Shown: piece after piece, positions 50,801 to 62,800 of the stretch | Layout of the letters: each line of letters begins with the position of its first letter | Position numbering within the stretch: the stretch's first letter is position 1 | The notes under the pieces: generated by a model | Seen by the model: only the letters and a program-made list of their open reading frames with translations | What the model was told of the DNA's origin: nothing | Databases searched by the model: none | DNA from: Brienomyrus brachyistius | Taxonomy: Eukaryota; Chordata; Actinopteri; Osteoglossiformes; Mormyridae | Direction of reading: 5' to 3' | NCBI RefSeq assembly: GCF_023856365.1 | Contig: NC_064535.1 | Location: 10,064,363-10,128,362, forward strand | DNA length: 64,000 nt | Made by a program: the position numbers and the translations under genes

Positions 50801-53800
50801 GTTGTTAAGAATGTCCTACAAAAGTAAAAGGAATGAGTGCTGTGGTCAAGGAACTGCAGATACCAAAACCTTCTCTCTTCTGTATGTTGGAGTGTGTGCC
50901 GTAGAGAGGCAGTGCCCCCACAGGGATGAAGAACTGAACACTATTCTGTTCTATTCTATTCAATAAAAGTATTTTTCTAGTCTTTAACAATGAGAAAACT
51001 TGGAAAAATGTTGAAATATAAGAAGCATGCGAACATCGATAACAGTTCTTATTTTGAAAGACCTTTATGAAACAACATATAGACACAAGTGATACTCAAA
51101 CAGAAACACAAAACAGCCGCAATATCAAAGCAATTCACTAGTGCAGCTCCGATATCTATTCTTGCGTTTTTAAACACAATACAAGCTCCGGCCTTCAAAA
51201 AATAAAGCCTTTTTTTCGGACAAAAGACAGCAGATTGCGGAAGCATTACATTTAAAGATTTCATGTCATTCAGTGTGAGATTCTAATGGAGGCTGTTACA
51301 TTAGGCATTAATTTTAAGCGAGAAAAGGACTACTGAATCTTCATCGCGACAAAGTGGATCCGAAACGGCAAAGGCACCATGGGAAGAGGCGTTAGCAAAG
51401 ACACGCGGTAATTTCCATTCAGAGGCAATGTGAATATGAACACAACAAAGAAAATGACCCTCCAACACCTGTAATGCTCTCACACTCCATTCTCTGCTCT
51501 ATCAGTATATCCATGCACATGACGCATGCATTTGATGGAATAAGACTTCAGGATATTTCTTTTGAGTTTTCCATTAAAAGGCTTGGGGGGGTGTCACTAT
51601 TTTTACTGTTTACATAGATTGTTTTCATTTTTTATTCATATATTATTCAACCATCATTATATTACAATAAGATCATATGCAGGATTGCGCTTCATCATAA
51701 ATCATTTCTCTATATCTGCATTATTATTTGTAAAGTCCTGCGGTACAGCAGCTCAAGAGTGACCCCTTATGGATGGTATTTAAAAAAAACTCCGAAATGG
51801 GTTGAATTCTGCAGAATCATATACTTGGAAGCCTTAGGATTGTGTTGAAAGAAACATAAATTTCAAACTTTGATGGTGTGTGTCAGCATGACACATTCAT
51901 CACTGATACCTTTAAAATAATTACCATTCATACAACCCCGTGTCCTAAAAAAAATTAATATGCAAACATTAACAGAATACAAATCATGCAAACCCATATT
52001 TAATTAAAAAGAGAACTAAGACAACATATCAAATGTTGAAATAAATGTTATTGTTTTATGACAAATATATGCTCAATTTGATGTCAAACACGTTTCACAA
52101 AAGTTGGGACAAGGGCAACAAAAAAATGGAAAAGTTGTGTGATGCTTAAACAAAACACCTGGTTGAATGTCTCATGGCTAATTCAGTTAATTGGCAACAG
52201 GTCAGTAAGATGACTGGGTACAGAAAGAGACCCCCAGAGAGACAGACTGAGGTTCACCACTCTGTGAGACTGTGTGGGCAAATAATGCAACAGTCTAAGA
52301 ATAATGTTCCTCCATGTAATATTGCAAAGAATTCGGGAATTTCATCATCTAAGGTACATAATATCATTAAAAGATAAAGAGAATCCAGAGAAACATCTGT
52401 ACACAAGGGACAAGGTCTAAAACCAATATTGGATAGCTGTGATCTTCGGGTTCTCAGGTGGAACTGCATTAAAAACAGACACGATTCTATACTGGAAATC
52501 GCTGAATGGGCTCGGGGACACTTGGGGACACCACTGTGCGTGAACACAGTTATTATTCTGTTCCTTTCTTGTTTCATGGTTTTATTTTGGTCTTCAAATG
52601 TTATCTAATGTCATCTAGCTCTCGAATCTCACTGCATCGACAAATACAGGATGGAGCTCTACCATACAAAGAGGAAACCATATCTGAACATGATCCAGAA
52701 ATGCTGCTGACTTCTCTGAGCCGAGGCTCATTTAAGATGGACTGAGGCAAAATGGAAAACTGTTCTGTGGTCTGATGAATCAAAATTTCCAATTCATCAT
52801 GGACGCCGCATCCTCCGGGCTAAAGACGAGAGGGACCATGCAGTTTGTTATCAGCGGAGAGTTCAAATGTCAGCATCCATGATGGTTTGGGGGTGCATTA
52901 GTGCCAACGGCTTGGGTAGCTTGCACATCTGGGAAGGCACCATTAACGCTGAACGATATATATACACAAGTTTCGGAGCAACATATGCTTCAATCCAGAA
53001 AACATCTTCTTCAGAGAAGGCCATGTATATTATAGCAAGAGAATGCCAAACTGTATTCTGCATGTATTACAACAGCATGGCTCCACAGTAGAACCGTCCA
53101 GGTGTTCGAGTAGCCTGCCTGCAATCCAGACCTGTCACCCATCGAAAACATTTGGTGCAACATGAAACGAAAAATATGACAAAGGAGACCGCGAACTGTT
53201 GAGCAGCTGAAATCCTATATCAGGAAAGAATGGGACAACATTTCACTTCCAAAACTGCAGCAACTGGTCTCCTCCGTTCCCACACGTTTACAGGGTGTTG
53301 TTAAAAGAAGGGGTGATGCAACCCAGTGGTAAACACGCCCCTGTCCCAACTTTTTTGACATGTGTCGCTGGCATCAAATTCAAATTAAGCATATTTTTAT
53401 TTGTCATAAACAATAAAATTTCTCAGTTTCATCATTTGATATGTTGTCTTTGTTCCGTTTTCAATTAAATATTTCTTCTTCGGAAGTGGGGTTGTACTTC
53501 ATCGAATCCCTTTGGCAAATCTACTTGCACGGGCTTCAATGCCACTTTTTCCCGATGTATCGCTGAAACAAGAGCACAGCCACTAATACTAAGCCAGAAA
53601 AGTCTCCTGTTTAATTCCATTTTATTTAGAGTAGGCCTCTTCCCTGCTGAGCTGTATCACACACACGCACAATGAAATTCGACAGTAAAATTTCAGTCTT
53701 TCAACTCCACTGACGAGGGTCTGGGAATGATAGCTGTCTGACAGCTCTTGTTCTTTGGATGGCTGGGAAACGATGGCATTTGTTTTGTGTGGTAATTTGA

Positions 53801-56800
53801 TTTCAGTACCAGACAGACACCATGGTAGCTGATTCATTATGTTCCTTAAGTCCCTGTTCAGTATAAAGAGAGTTGAAGTGGCTCATAAGTGTCTGCATAT
53901 CTTTTAGGTAGATATAACTTGTTTTCTCGTCCTGAAGGAAGCCATAACAAAAAAAAAAGTGTTCATATCACAAAAAAAGACTTCCGAAAAAACATATGTG
54001 AATTCAGTAGATGGTACGTAACTTTCTGGCCCTGAAATTACAGTCCCACCCATCTCTTCCTTCAACACCCCATTAAGCAATTCCTGAGATGATTCACTCA
54101 CACCCGGATCTTGGTCCTTCTACAGAGGAGTGTGATACGTCACACCCGGAAGGGGGGGCGGGGGGTGGGTGTTACAGAATACTGTGTTTTTAAAGGATCG
54201 CTGAGCAGTACTGGCAAGAACAATTTCGCAGAGAAGCCCCCTCACTAGGTCAATGGGCGAACCATGGTAATATGTACCCCACCATGTGCTTGCTTTCTCT
54301 CAAACGGTTTTACAGTGTTAAACCTACAGTTTAGAGGAGACGTAGTTATAAAACCTACACATAAAGACGCCGCACAAATGCTGAAGGTTAAAGAAATGTA
54401 GCGTACTTCTGTCCTTAATACTCAGCGATCATAATGCAACCGTTCTGCACATTAAGTATTCAGGTGACCTTTACTCGTCAAATACTCATCTGTCAAAGTT
54501 GCCAGTTAAGTGCTTCCGCTGTCAGACCAATAAAGCAGATAATCCCTAATCAACTAGTTCAGTTATATGCAGGCCTTGCCGATGAAGGCTAAATTGATTT
54601 GGTACTAACCAGCTATGCCAGGGAGATTAAGCACAGCAGAAATAAAATTTTAAATTACTTTGTTGAAAACCTTGACATAACAGTGTTAAATAGGGAGAGA
54701 CTTTCTATATTCTACTGGAAGAACTAGACCTACTGGATCTATACTTCACAGCAGCCAACAGAGAGCCCTAGCTGAGATGGAACAGATACTAATCTGAATA
54801 TGACCCGGATAAGAAGAAGTCTTACATTTAAGAATGCTGTGTTATATAAGCTATAAGCTATACTGGCTGGCTTAACGCCTCTCTCAGTTGGTGTGCAGAA
54901 GAAAGTGAGACGGAATGTAATCCCGATTCAGTGACACCTTTCAAATCAGCCGAGCAGCCCTGCATCACTACTGACAACATCACCCACTCATAATTTCCAT
55001 TTCAAATCCTGTTTTTTTTTTTTTCCATTTGAGCACTAAGGTCATTTAAAAGATTTGGGAATCTAATGCAGTGTCATATTCACAGCCCTCTGCAAGCTTC
55101 TTTACAGCCCGAGTAGATTTTTTTTCTCCACATGCCTGTTAAAGGCTGAAATGTAGGGGGGGGGGGGGGCAGGGGTACGATTTTAGGAGTGGGAAGCTGA
55201 TACATTGGGTCTGTGATCCAGTTGGGGCCGTCCAGAAGAGAGCCAAGACAAATTCTGGGGTTCTAATTAAATCGTCAACCAGTTAACAGTAGACAGTAGT
55301 ATATCAGGTCAAACCTCTTAACAAAAAGACATGGGACCAGGTGTAAATATGATATAAAGACACAAAAACAGCAATAAACATTGGTGTGTTACATGATTAA
55401 ACACATCTGCATTATGATCTGATAAAAGAAAATTGGAGATAACTATCCTACCATATAATTTACTTCGCTGAAGAGTCTGTATCTAAAACACCCTGAAATC
55501 CTAGAGAGGTTTTGATATTTCTGTAGTGCTATGGCAACATGAATCAATTTATCAATTTTAAAATATTTTTTTAAAGGATGTCTTTGCGGTATTTAATAAA
55601 TCCTGCATGCAGCACAGGATTGACCAACAGCACTGAATCGGAGTTGAAGGGATGCAAAAATCTCCCGTTTTCTCAAAAAAGGGGAAAAATGTCATACTTC
55701 CCAACATGATTGCTGTCACCCTTAGTTACAGGCAATATGCTGAAAGGCTGTGACATCATGTTGTTGGGAAGCACTCACGGATATCATTACATTCCATCTT
55801 TTTATTCAATAAGTGCTTCGGTGGGGGGGCATCAACATTCAGGAAAGGCAGCAGTAACCGAACGAAACTGGCACCCACATTGAATTCTAAAGACAAATGA
55901 ATAAAATGACATTCACGTGTAGCCCAAGCGCACACACACACTAAAAATAGACAGGAATAAATCAAAGGGGCAAGCACGGCTTTGATGTTGGAGAGCACGG
56001 ATTAAAGAGAGATTTCACTATATTCTCATGAAAACACTGGAAATACAAGTGACACATAATTACTACAATAAAAAACATTTGCATTTGCTTATTTTTCAGA
56101 CAACCCCTGCTGTTCAGAAGCTCAAAATCCAATTGTATTCTCTCTGCCTTTCGTCTCCTGTTTGAATAATGCAGGAAATGTATTAATTAATGGCTTGGAT
56201 GGGTACTCTATGATAGGACTAGGGTGTTGGATATTGGTTTCTGTATGACGGAGCAGGAAGGTTAATACACAGCACTGCAGGACAGCTAGAGGTCACAGTA
56301 ACAGGAATATATGAGTGGAATGAGAACATTGTCAAGGGCTGTGAACAACTTAAGCTCTTTGGTTTTTCTTCACTCTTTGAATCTCGTTGTTCCACGCTAG
56401 CAGTTTCTCTTCTACATCACTGAGGAGGATTATGGAAGGAGGAGGGCCGCAGGCCCAGGGGTACACTGCGGAGAGCTGCGAATGAAGCACAGCGTGATGC
56501 GCTAGGTTCCCACCAGCGCCAAGTTGGCTTCACACCCAAACCATTTTCTCATGTACGGTCACACTGCCACCTGGTGGAGAGAAGTGAGCGAGCGGACAGT
56601 GATCGAGCCACATTTGGCTAGCGGGAGATTACGTGCATTTGTGTCTCAGGGAAGGATATTCCCAAGAAAACACTGTTCCACAAGATCCACAGTAAATACA
56701 CGAAACAGATCTGATTCTAAATAAGTGATGAATTTCTTCAATTTGTTAGCCGTTTAGCTAGTGAATTGCTGTAAACTCCAGTTTACAACCTCAAATTACA

Positions 56801-59800
56801 AAGCACTGAGTTTAAAGGGAGAAAATATGAAAAAGGACTGAGAGTGAGAAATTAGAAATGCTAATGTATAAGCGTGGCAGGGTTTCACCAGAAAACTTGC
56901 TTTCTGTTCACGAGACCCCATCTCCTTCACCGTAAATTTCCCACCGTCCAGGTAGACAAGCTGTGTCTCCAATCACGTCTGCAGAAACTCACATCAGTTC
57001 ACAGCCTTCTGCTGCATTAAATTCAATACTGTAAACAGTGCTCATATATTCGGCTTATCCTTACTGGTACAGACTGTCCACCTTTATATTTATATAGTTG
57101 AACTTTTGTTTAAACACTATCTTCAACACCACGGCGCACTGCATGAATTATGGCACAAAATCAGTCAGGACTGGGCGACATCACATCCATATTACAGTAA
57201 TACAATAATGCAGACTAACTTTTGGGTGTCACAAGACGCATCTCATTAATATTTTAACCGCAATACTAATCTGTTTAACAAATTGTGGGTGTAAATAAAC
57301 ATCGGTGTAGTACCAAAAAGCTGGCGGCCGGCCAGATGATTCGCCCCTCATCTGAAGCCCTGGCGATTGTTGAACATGCATGATATGATATCGATGTGAT
57401 ATCGCCCAGCCCTACAATCAGTGCAGAAACAAAACAAGATGCAACACAGACCTGGAAAAATCTAAACCTGCAATGAGTAGAAGAAGGAATATCTGGGGAA
57501 ATGGAGGAAAAGGGGGTGGGACGGCGCAGTGAAACCCCTCCATGCAGTGTATTCCAGGGTCAGCACTTGGCTGGAGAGCATCGGCATTTTGGTCAATGTG
57601 GCTCCTTGATTGTTGATTTCTACTGTAGGTAACAGCAGAAGGCTAAGAGCTAAATTAACATCCCTGGAATGTAGGAAATTCATCTGAGACTCAGGGGAGA
57701 CCTGTATCTCCAGCAAGAGCCAAAAGAAACCAGTTCTTCAAGTAACTAACTGCAAGTAAACTTTACCTTACTTTGTATTATATTAGCTAGTTGTATTTGA
57801 CATTTTGGTACTTAAACCTATACTTACCCAGGCTGGGAAAACAACGTAAGTCTCACCTGAACCAAGTGGAAATATTTTTCTTTTTCACCATGAAGAACAT
57901 TAATTACGTCCTTGGTCTTTGTGACTGTTAATGACGTAGAGTTAAATTTATGCATGAAGCAGTATTTTGGTGAATTTCCTAAGACAGTCAGGATTATAAA
58001 TTCAGCACTATCCTTGCAGAAAGGGGAAACTAAACAATTTTGTCCACAAGGGGTCTCCCTAAACTCATAGATTAGCCATGATAAGACGATGAAAATACAT
58101 GCGAAATAACATCCATCCCTCCAACAATCCATCCATCCACTTATCCTGGGCAAGTACATACAGGTGCCTGGAGTCTATCCCAAGCTGCACAGCATAATGC
58201 TTGGGCACACCCTGGACAAAACGCCAATTCGTCTTAGGGCAAAATACCTGGATTGTACGTATATGTTACAGTCATACCTAGAACACCACGCCTCTGAGAG
58301 AAAAACAACTAAGTTACTTTGCAGTGGTTTACCGCTTTGGTCCAAATGTCTACTATATATCAGAAATTATATGAAAACTTCACAAAATAAAAGTAATTGC
58401 AGAAAATAATTTCTACAATAGCATATAATGAAAAATAAGTTAATACTCTAAATAAGTACAGCATGCAAATATGTCTAATTTATTATTACAATAATATTCT
58501 GAAAATACATGTTACTGTGTCTACAAGTAAGTTTGTGTACAGAGTTTTGTCAAGTAACAATATTTTTGCAGTTTTACTACAGTATTTCAAAATAAACCAT
58601 CCTACAGTAGGTAGAGCTATGCTAACAATAATTTGTCCAAATTGATATAGTGCAAGCATATACTACAGACCAGCTACTTCCATTGTCTCTCACAGAATTT
58701 TACATGGCTTTTATAACCAACTCCAAAAATACAGCATCACTAAATCATAACTAATCACTAATCATTACAATGCCAGTCTATAGAATAAATCATGTATAAT
58801 GGGCTGTAGTTATCTCTTACCGAAATTTTACATGTACGTTTCTCTGTTTTCCAGTGATCACCCAACTCAAAGAGCAATTATCAGGATGAGCAACACGTAG
58901 CCGAAATTAAAAATCTAAAGGAAGAAAAATAAACACACCCAAAGACTGTTTCTGAAGCAGGGAAGTGACTGCCTGCGTCCTTTACTGAACACCCCTGTAT
59001 ACAGACAGACAACCAGCCCAAAAACATGAGTAAGAGCAAAAAAGGTGGTATGAAACGGGCAACAGTCTCCAACAACCAGAAACGCTCTTCATTTTCCTAG
59101 TGGGTAGGTCAAGAGTTTTCTACACCTACTAAGAGAAGCAGATGTGGAAGCCAAGGCATGAATCACTTTGAACGTTCAAAGTAAGCAAATGCCAAGGCTG
59201 CAGGGTGAATGAAGCGCGGAGACAAACCAGCATGGCGGTCGTGGAGAAGATCAAGGAGGTGGGGTGTCAGGCGATCACACAGCTACCCCCTCTCTAATGC
59301 CCTTGTTTTACATTAATTCAGAAGAATGTGGGATTTTGGCTAAAAAGCATGACCGTGTGTGCTGTCTCTGCTGTGCACTGCGCGTGCTGTCTCTGCTGTG
59401 CACTGCGCGTGCTGTCTCTGCTGTGCACTGCGCGTGCAGTCTCTGCTGTGCACTGCGCGTGCAGTCTCTGCTGTGCACTGCGCGTGCAGTCTCTGCTGTG
59501 CACTGCGCGCGCTGTCTCTGCTGTGAACTGCGCGCGCTGTCTCTGCTGTGAACTGCACGCGCTGTCTCTGCTGTGAACTGCGCGCGCTGTCTCTGCTGTG
59601 AACTGCGCGTGCTGTCTCTGCTGTGAACTGCGCGTGCTGTCTCTGCTGTGAACTGTGTGTTTGCATCTGTGCACTTTGTGAATGCAAAATCATTTCCTCC
59701 TTGGGTCAATAAAGTACATCTTACCATATATTAATTAAAGACAGTGCTCAGGTAAGGAAAATTTAGCGGATGAATATTCAGTACAAATTCAACACTATTC

Positions 59801-62800
59801 AAATGTTTTTGTGTATTGTGTAGAATAATAATAATAATAATAATTATTATTATTATTATGGTTATTATTTTTATTATTAGTAGTAGTAGTAAATTAGGGG
59901 TAGTAAACAGGATGTATTTTCTCTGTTCCTGTTACTGTGACATCTAATATCACCTTCACAAAGCAGGAAATGGATGAGGCTGAGTTTCTCTGCTTCTGCG
60001 TTTCTCTGCTTCTCTGCTTCTGCGTTTCTCTGCTTCTGCGTTTCTCTGCTTCTGCGTTTCTCTGCTTCTGCGTTTCTTTTCATGATTGATGAATGAAGCC
60101 ACTCCTCATTTTGGTCTTTTTGTGTTTTTCTCTGCCCGACAAAGGATATGACCGATATCCTATCCTGAACATGACTGGCTGCATCCTGTCAAGGGCATAA
60201 CCTTAACATGGGCTGCAGTTGCACCCTTGAACCAAGGTACTTAATTAACCAGAATTGTTTTACAATGTACCCAGCTGCATGAAAAGATAAAGTATAAACT
60301 GGAAACTGGCAGTCCTTTTAGAGAAATTCCTTTCAAGAACAATGCAAAACTGGAAAAAAAAAAGAAATTTCTTTAAAAAAAATAAAAATAGTAATTTCTT
60401 TTGAGAGTATAATTCTACTTCTCAAAGTAGCATTACAGCAAAAGCTAAATTCAAAAAGTATTAAGATACCATGAACTTGCCCTCATAGATTTTAAAATAT
60501 GCTGTAAAAAATTCTGTGATTTGTGAAATAGTCACAAATCAAACATGATTACCAAAAAAATGTAAAGCCAGTCTAGAAAGACGCTCATAAACAAATAAAT
60601 TCATTAAAGCAAATGTCAGTTTTAATAAGTCTGGTGCTAATTTTGAAACTGATTAACGGGTTAATCCTCTGCTAATACGTGCGTTGACACTTCCTGTATC
60701 TTTGAGGCTATATATGTGTTTCATCTCTGAGTTATACCCGCGGACTACGGGCAGAGTCAGGGTGCATGTGACCGACTCACCATGCTGTTAACGTCAGAGT
60801 CGTAGCTGCCGCAGAGGTGCGTGGATGGACCCAGAGGCTCGAGGCCTTCCTCATCCCACATGTAAATGCCACCGGAGCTGTTGGATGGGGAGAGCTCCAG
60901 AGACGAGGCATGTGGGATGTCGACCACCGGGGAAAGGCTCAGCGGAGCAGGACATGCCGCATAGCTCTCTCTACCACCTGCAGGGAAGCGAGGAGAAATT
61001 AAAGAATCACAAGGACTAACCATCGCAGCCCTTGCTTTTATCCATTTAGCTATTAGCAGGACATCTCACAATACAAGCAGCCGATCTTAGGCAAGGTTCA
61101 TTCGTTCATTCAAAGGCACTGTGCGGTTTCATTATTTAGGACTTTTTTTTTTTATCTGCTGCGTAGACCATGGAACATTATCTGCCAGTAAAGCAGACAG
61201 AAGCCATGTCTGGCACTATATGGCATTTATTTCCCTGTCAAAGTTGAAGCTTATTGCGAATATGCACACACGATCAATCAAAGATTACGGGAAATACAAT
61301 TTGCAGAAAGCATCCGGAAATTGAAACCATTTGCTGATGACTGGCTATACTATATCAGCCTGTCTTCTAAACACTAATTTTCAGATCTGGATCCCAGGCA
61401 GCATAGGGGACTAGGCTGTGCGACACTGTGAACAGGACCTACGCACAATCACACACTACCGTCAGTTCAGAGGCATCAGCTTGCCTAAGTGCATGACACC
61501 CTGGCAGATTAAGGCGGCCCGGCACTAAATTGTACCATGCCCCCCCCCCCCCCCCCAGCAAATTTAACAAAATAAATATTTTTACTGTGGGGAGGCCCAA
61601 TACCCCATTAGTCCAAAGTTGACATTTAGTCAGGGGGCTCTGAATTTCTGTCTACGCCCCAACCTAGAAGGTGCGGCAACTTTCACATTACATATTTTAA
61701 TATTATATTATATTATTCTGTGCAAGCAGAGCAGGGTCGGACAATCACACACTGTTCCCTTCCCCTTTATACATCCGTCCTCATAATTTTCTACAAATAA
61801 AGAACTACAAATCATTTATTTCCCGGGTTCATGTATTTATTTATTACGGCTCACGTATCTCCTTATCCAGTGCTGTGCTGGGAGACTCACCGGCATGGTC
61901 ATCTGACAGGAAGTCGCAGGGGTGTCCCTGAGCGGGGGCTCCTCGCTGCCTGTTGTCGGGGACGTCATCAGTAGAGTAAGCTTGTGGCTGAAGCGGCCTT
62001 CCCTCATGGACAGGAAGCAGCAGCGTGCCACCACCGTTCCCCAGGGTATCAAAGTCGTCAAGGTACTCTTCGCTGGTGTCGTTGTGCTCCAGCGAGGAGG
62101 CGGACGAGAGCGACATGTCTTCTAGCCGATCTCCCAGACAGCGCGTCTGGAGTTCCGGTTCTCGTGAAGCCGGGTCACCCCTGGACTGACTCTTAGGTGC
62201 TAGCACCCCCTCCTGGTCACTCAGGGTATCTGAGGTTGTCAAAGGTGTCTCTATGGAGTCCATGCCTTGGTCTACGGGTGTGGTATCAATGCACTCTTTC
62301 CCAGCTAAGAGTGGACGTGGAATATGGATGAGAGAAGGTCGAGGAAGTCTGAAGCCTAGAGCCGTGGGTCTGCTAAGCGCACATCCTGGGAGGAGCGGCT
62401 TCTTCAGGTGGCCAGTAGGGGTCACCCCACTGGATGGCACGGCTAGCCTGGTCATGGATCCCCTACCGCAAGCAAGACCGGATTTCAAAGGCATCGGGGA
62501 GTGTGTCTGCTTGCTCGACGGTGGCTTGGCCAACTCTACGGCCTTGTTGAAGGAGAAGGAGCGCGTCATCGGCGGGGCGGTGGGCAATGACGACTGGTTG
62601 AAGTGGGAGAAGCTTTGAGAGCGGACCATAGGGTCCGGCGGGAGGGACTTCAAGCTGTCACTTAACTGGGACCCAGCTTGGGCAGAGCTGGAGCCGACCT
62701 TTGGGCGGGGCAGGCCCGACCCAGCACGAACTTTGACCCCGCTGCTGCTCACGCCATTCATGCCGAACTTCCCGCTAGGGGTCGGTTTAGCTGCTGGCTG

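Larger units (their letters stand above)
50816..60780. other. ccser2 intron 2 (9.97 kb)
   Basis: It contains the full Tc1 element, a MITE, a dispersed-repeat fragment, the 25-bp minisatellite and several homopolymers. The remaining sequence shows no supported coding region. Confidence 0.7.

Noticed and set aside
59264..59727. Open frames on both strands with [24 protein letters not shown] and [24 protein letters not shown] repeats
   Set aside because: They come from the 25-bp minisatellite; a period of 1 mod 3 opens several frames at once.
61844..61890. Continuation of the first coding exon frame to a stop at 61844
   Set aside because: A strong GTGAGT donor after 61891 and the in-phase conserved exon at 60977 show this tail is intron, though a retained-intron truncated form cannot be excluded.
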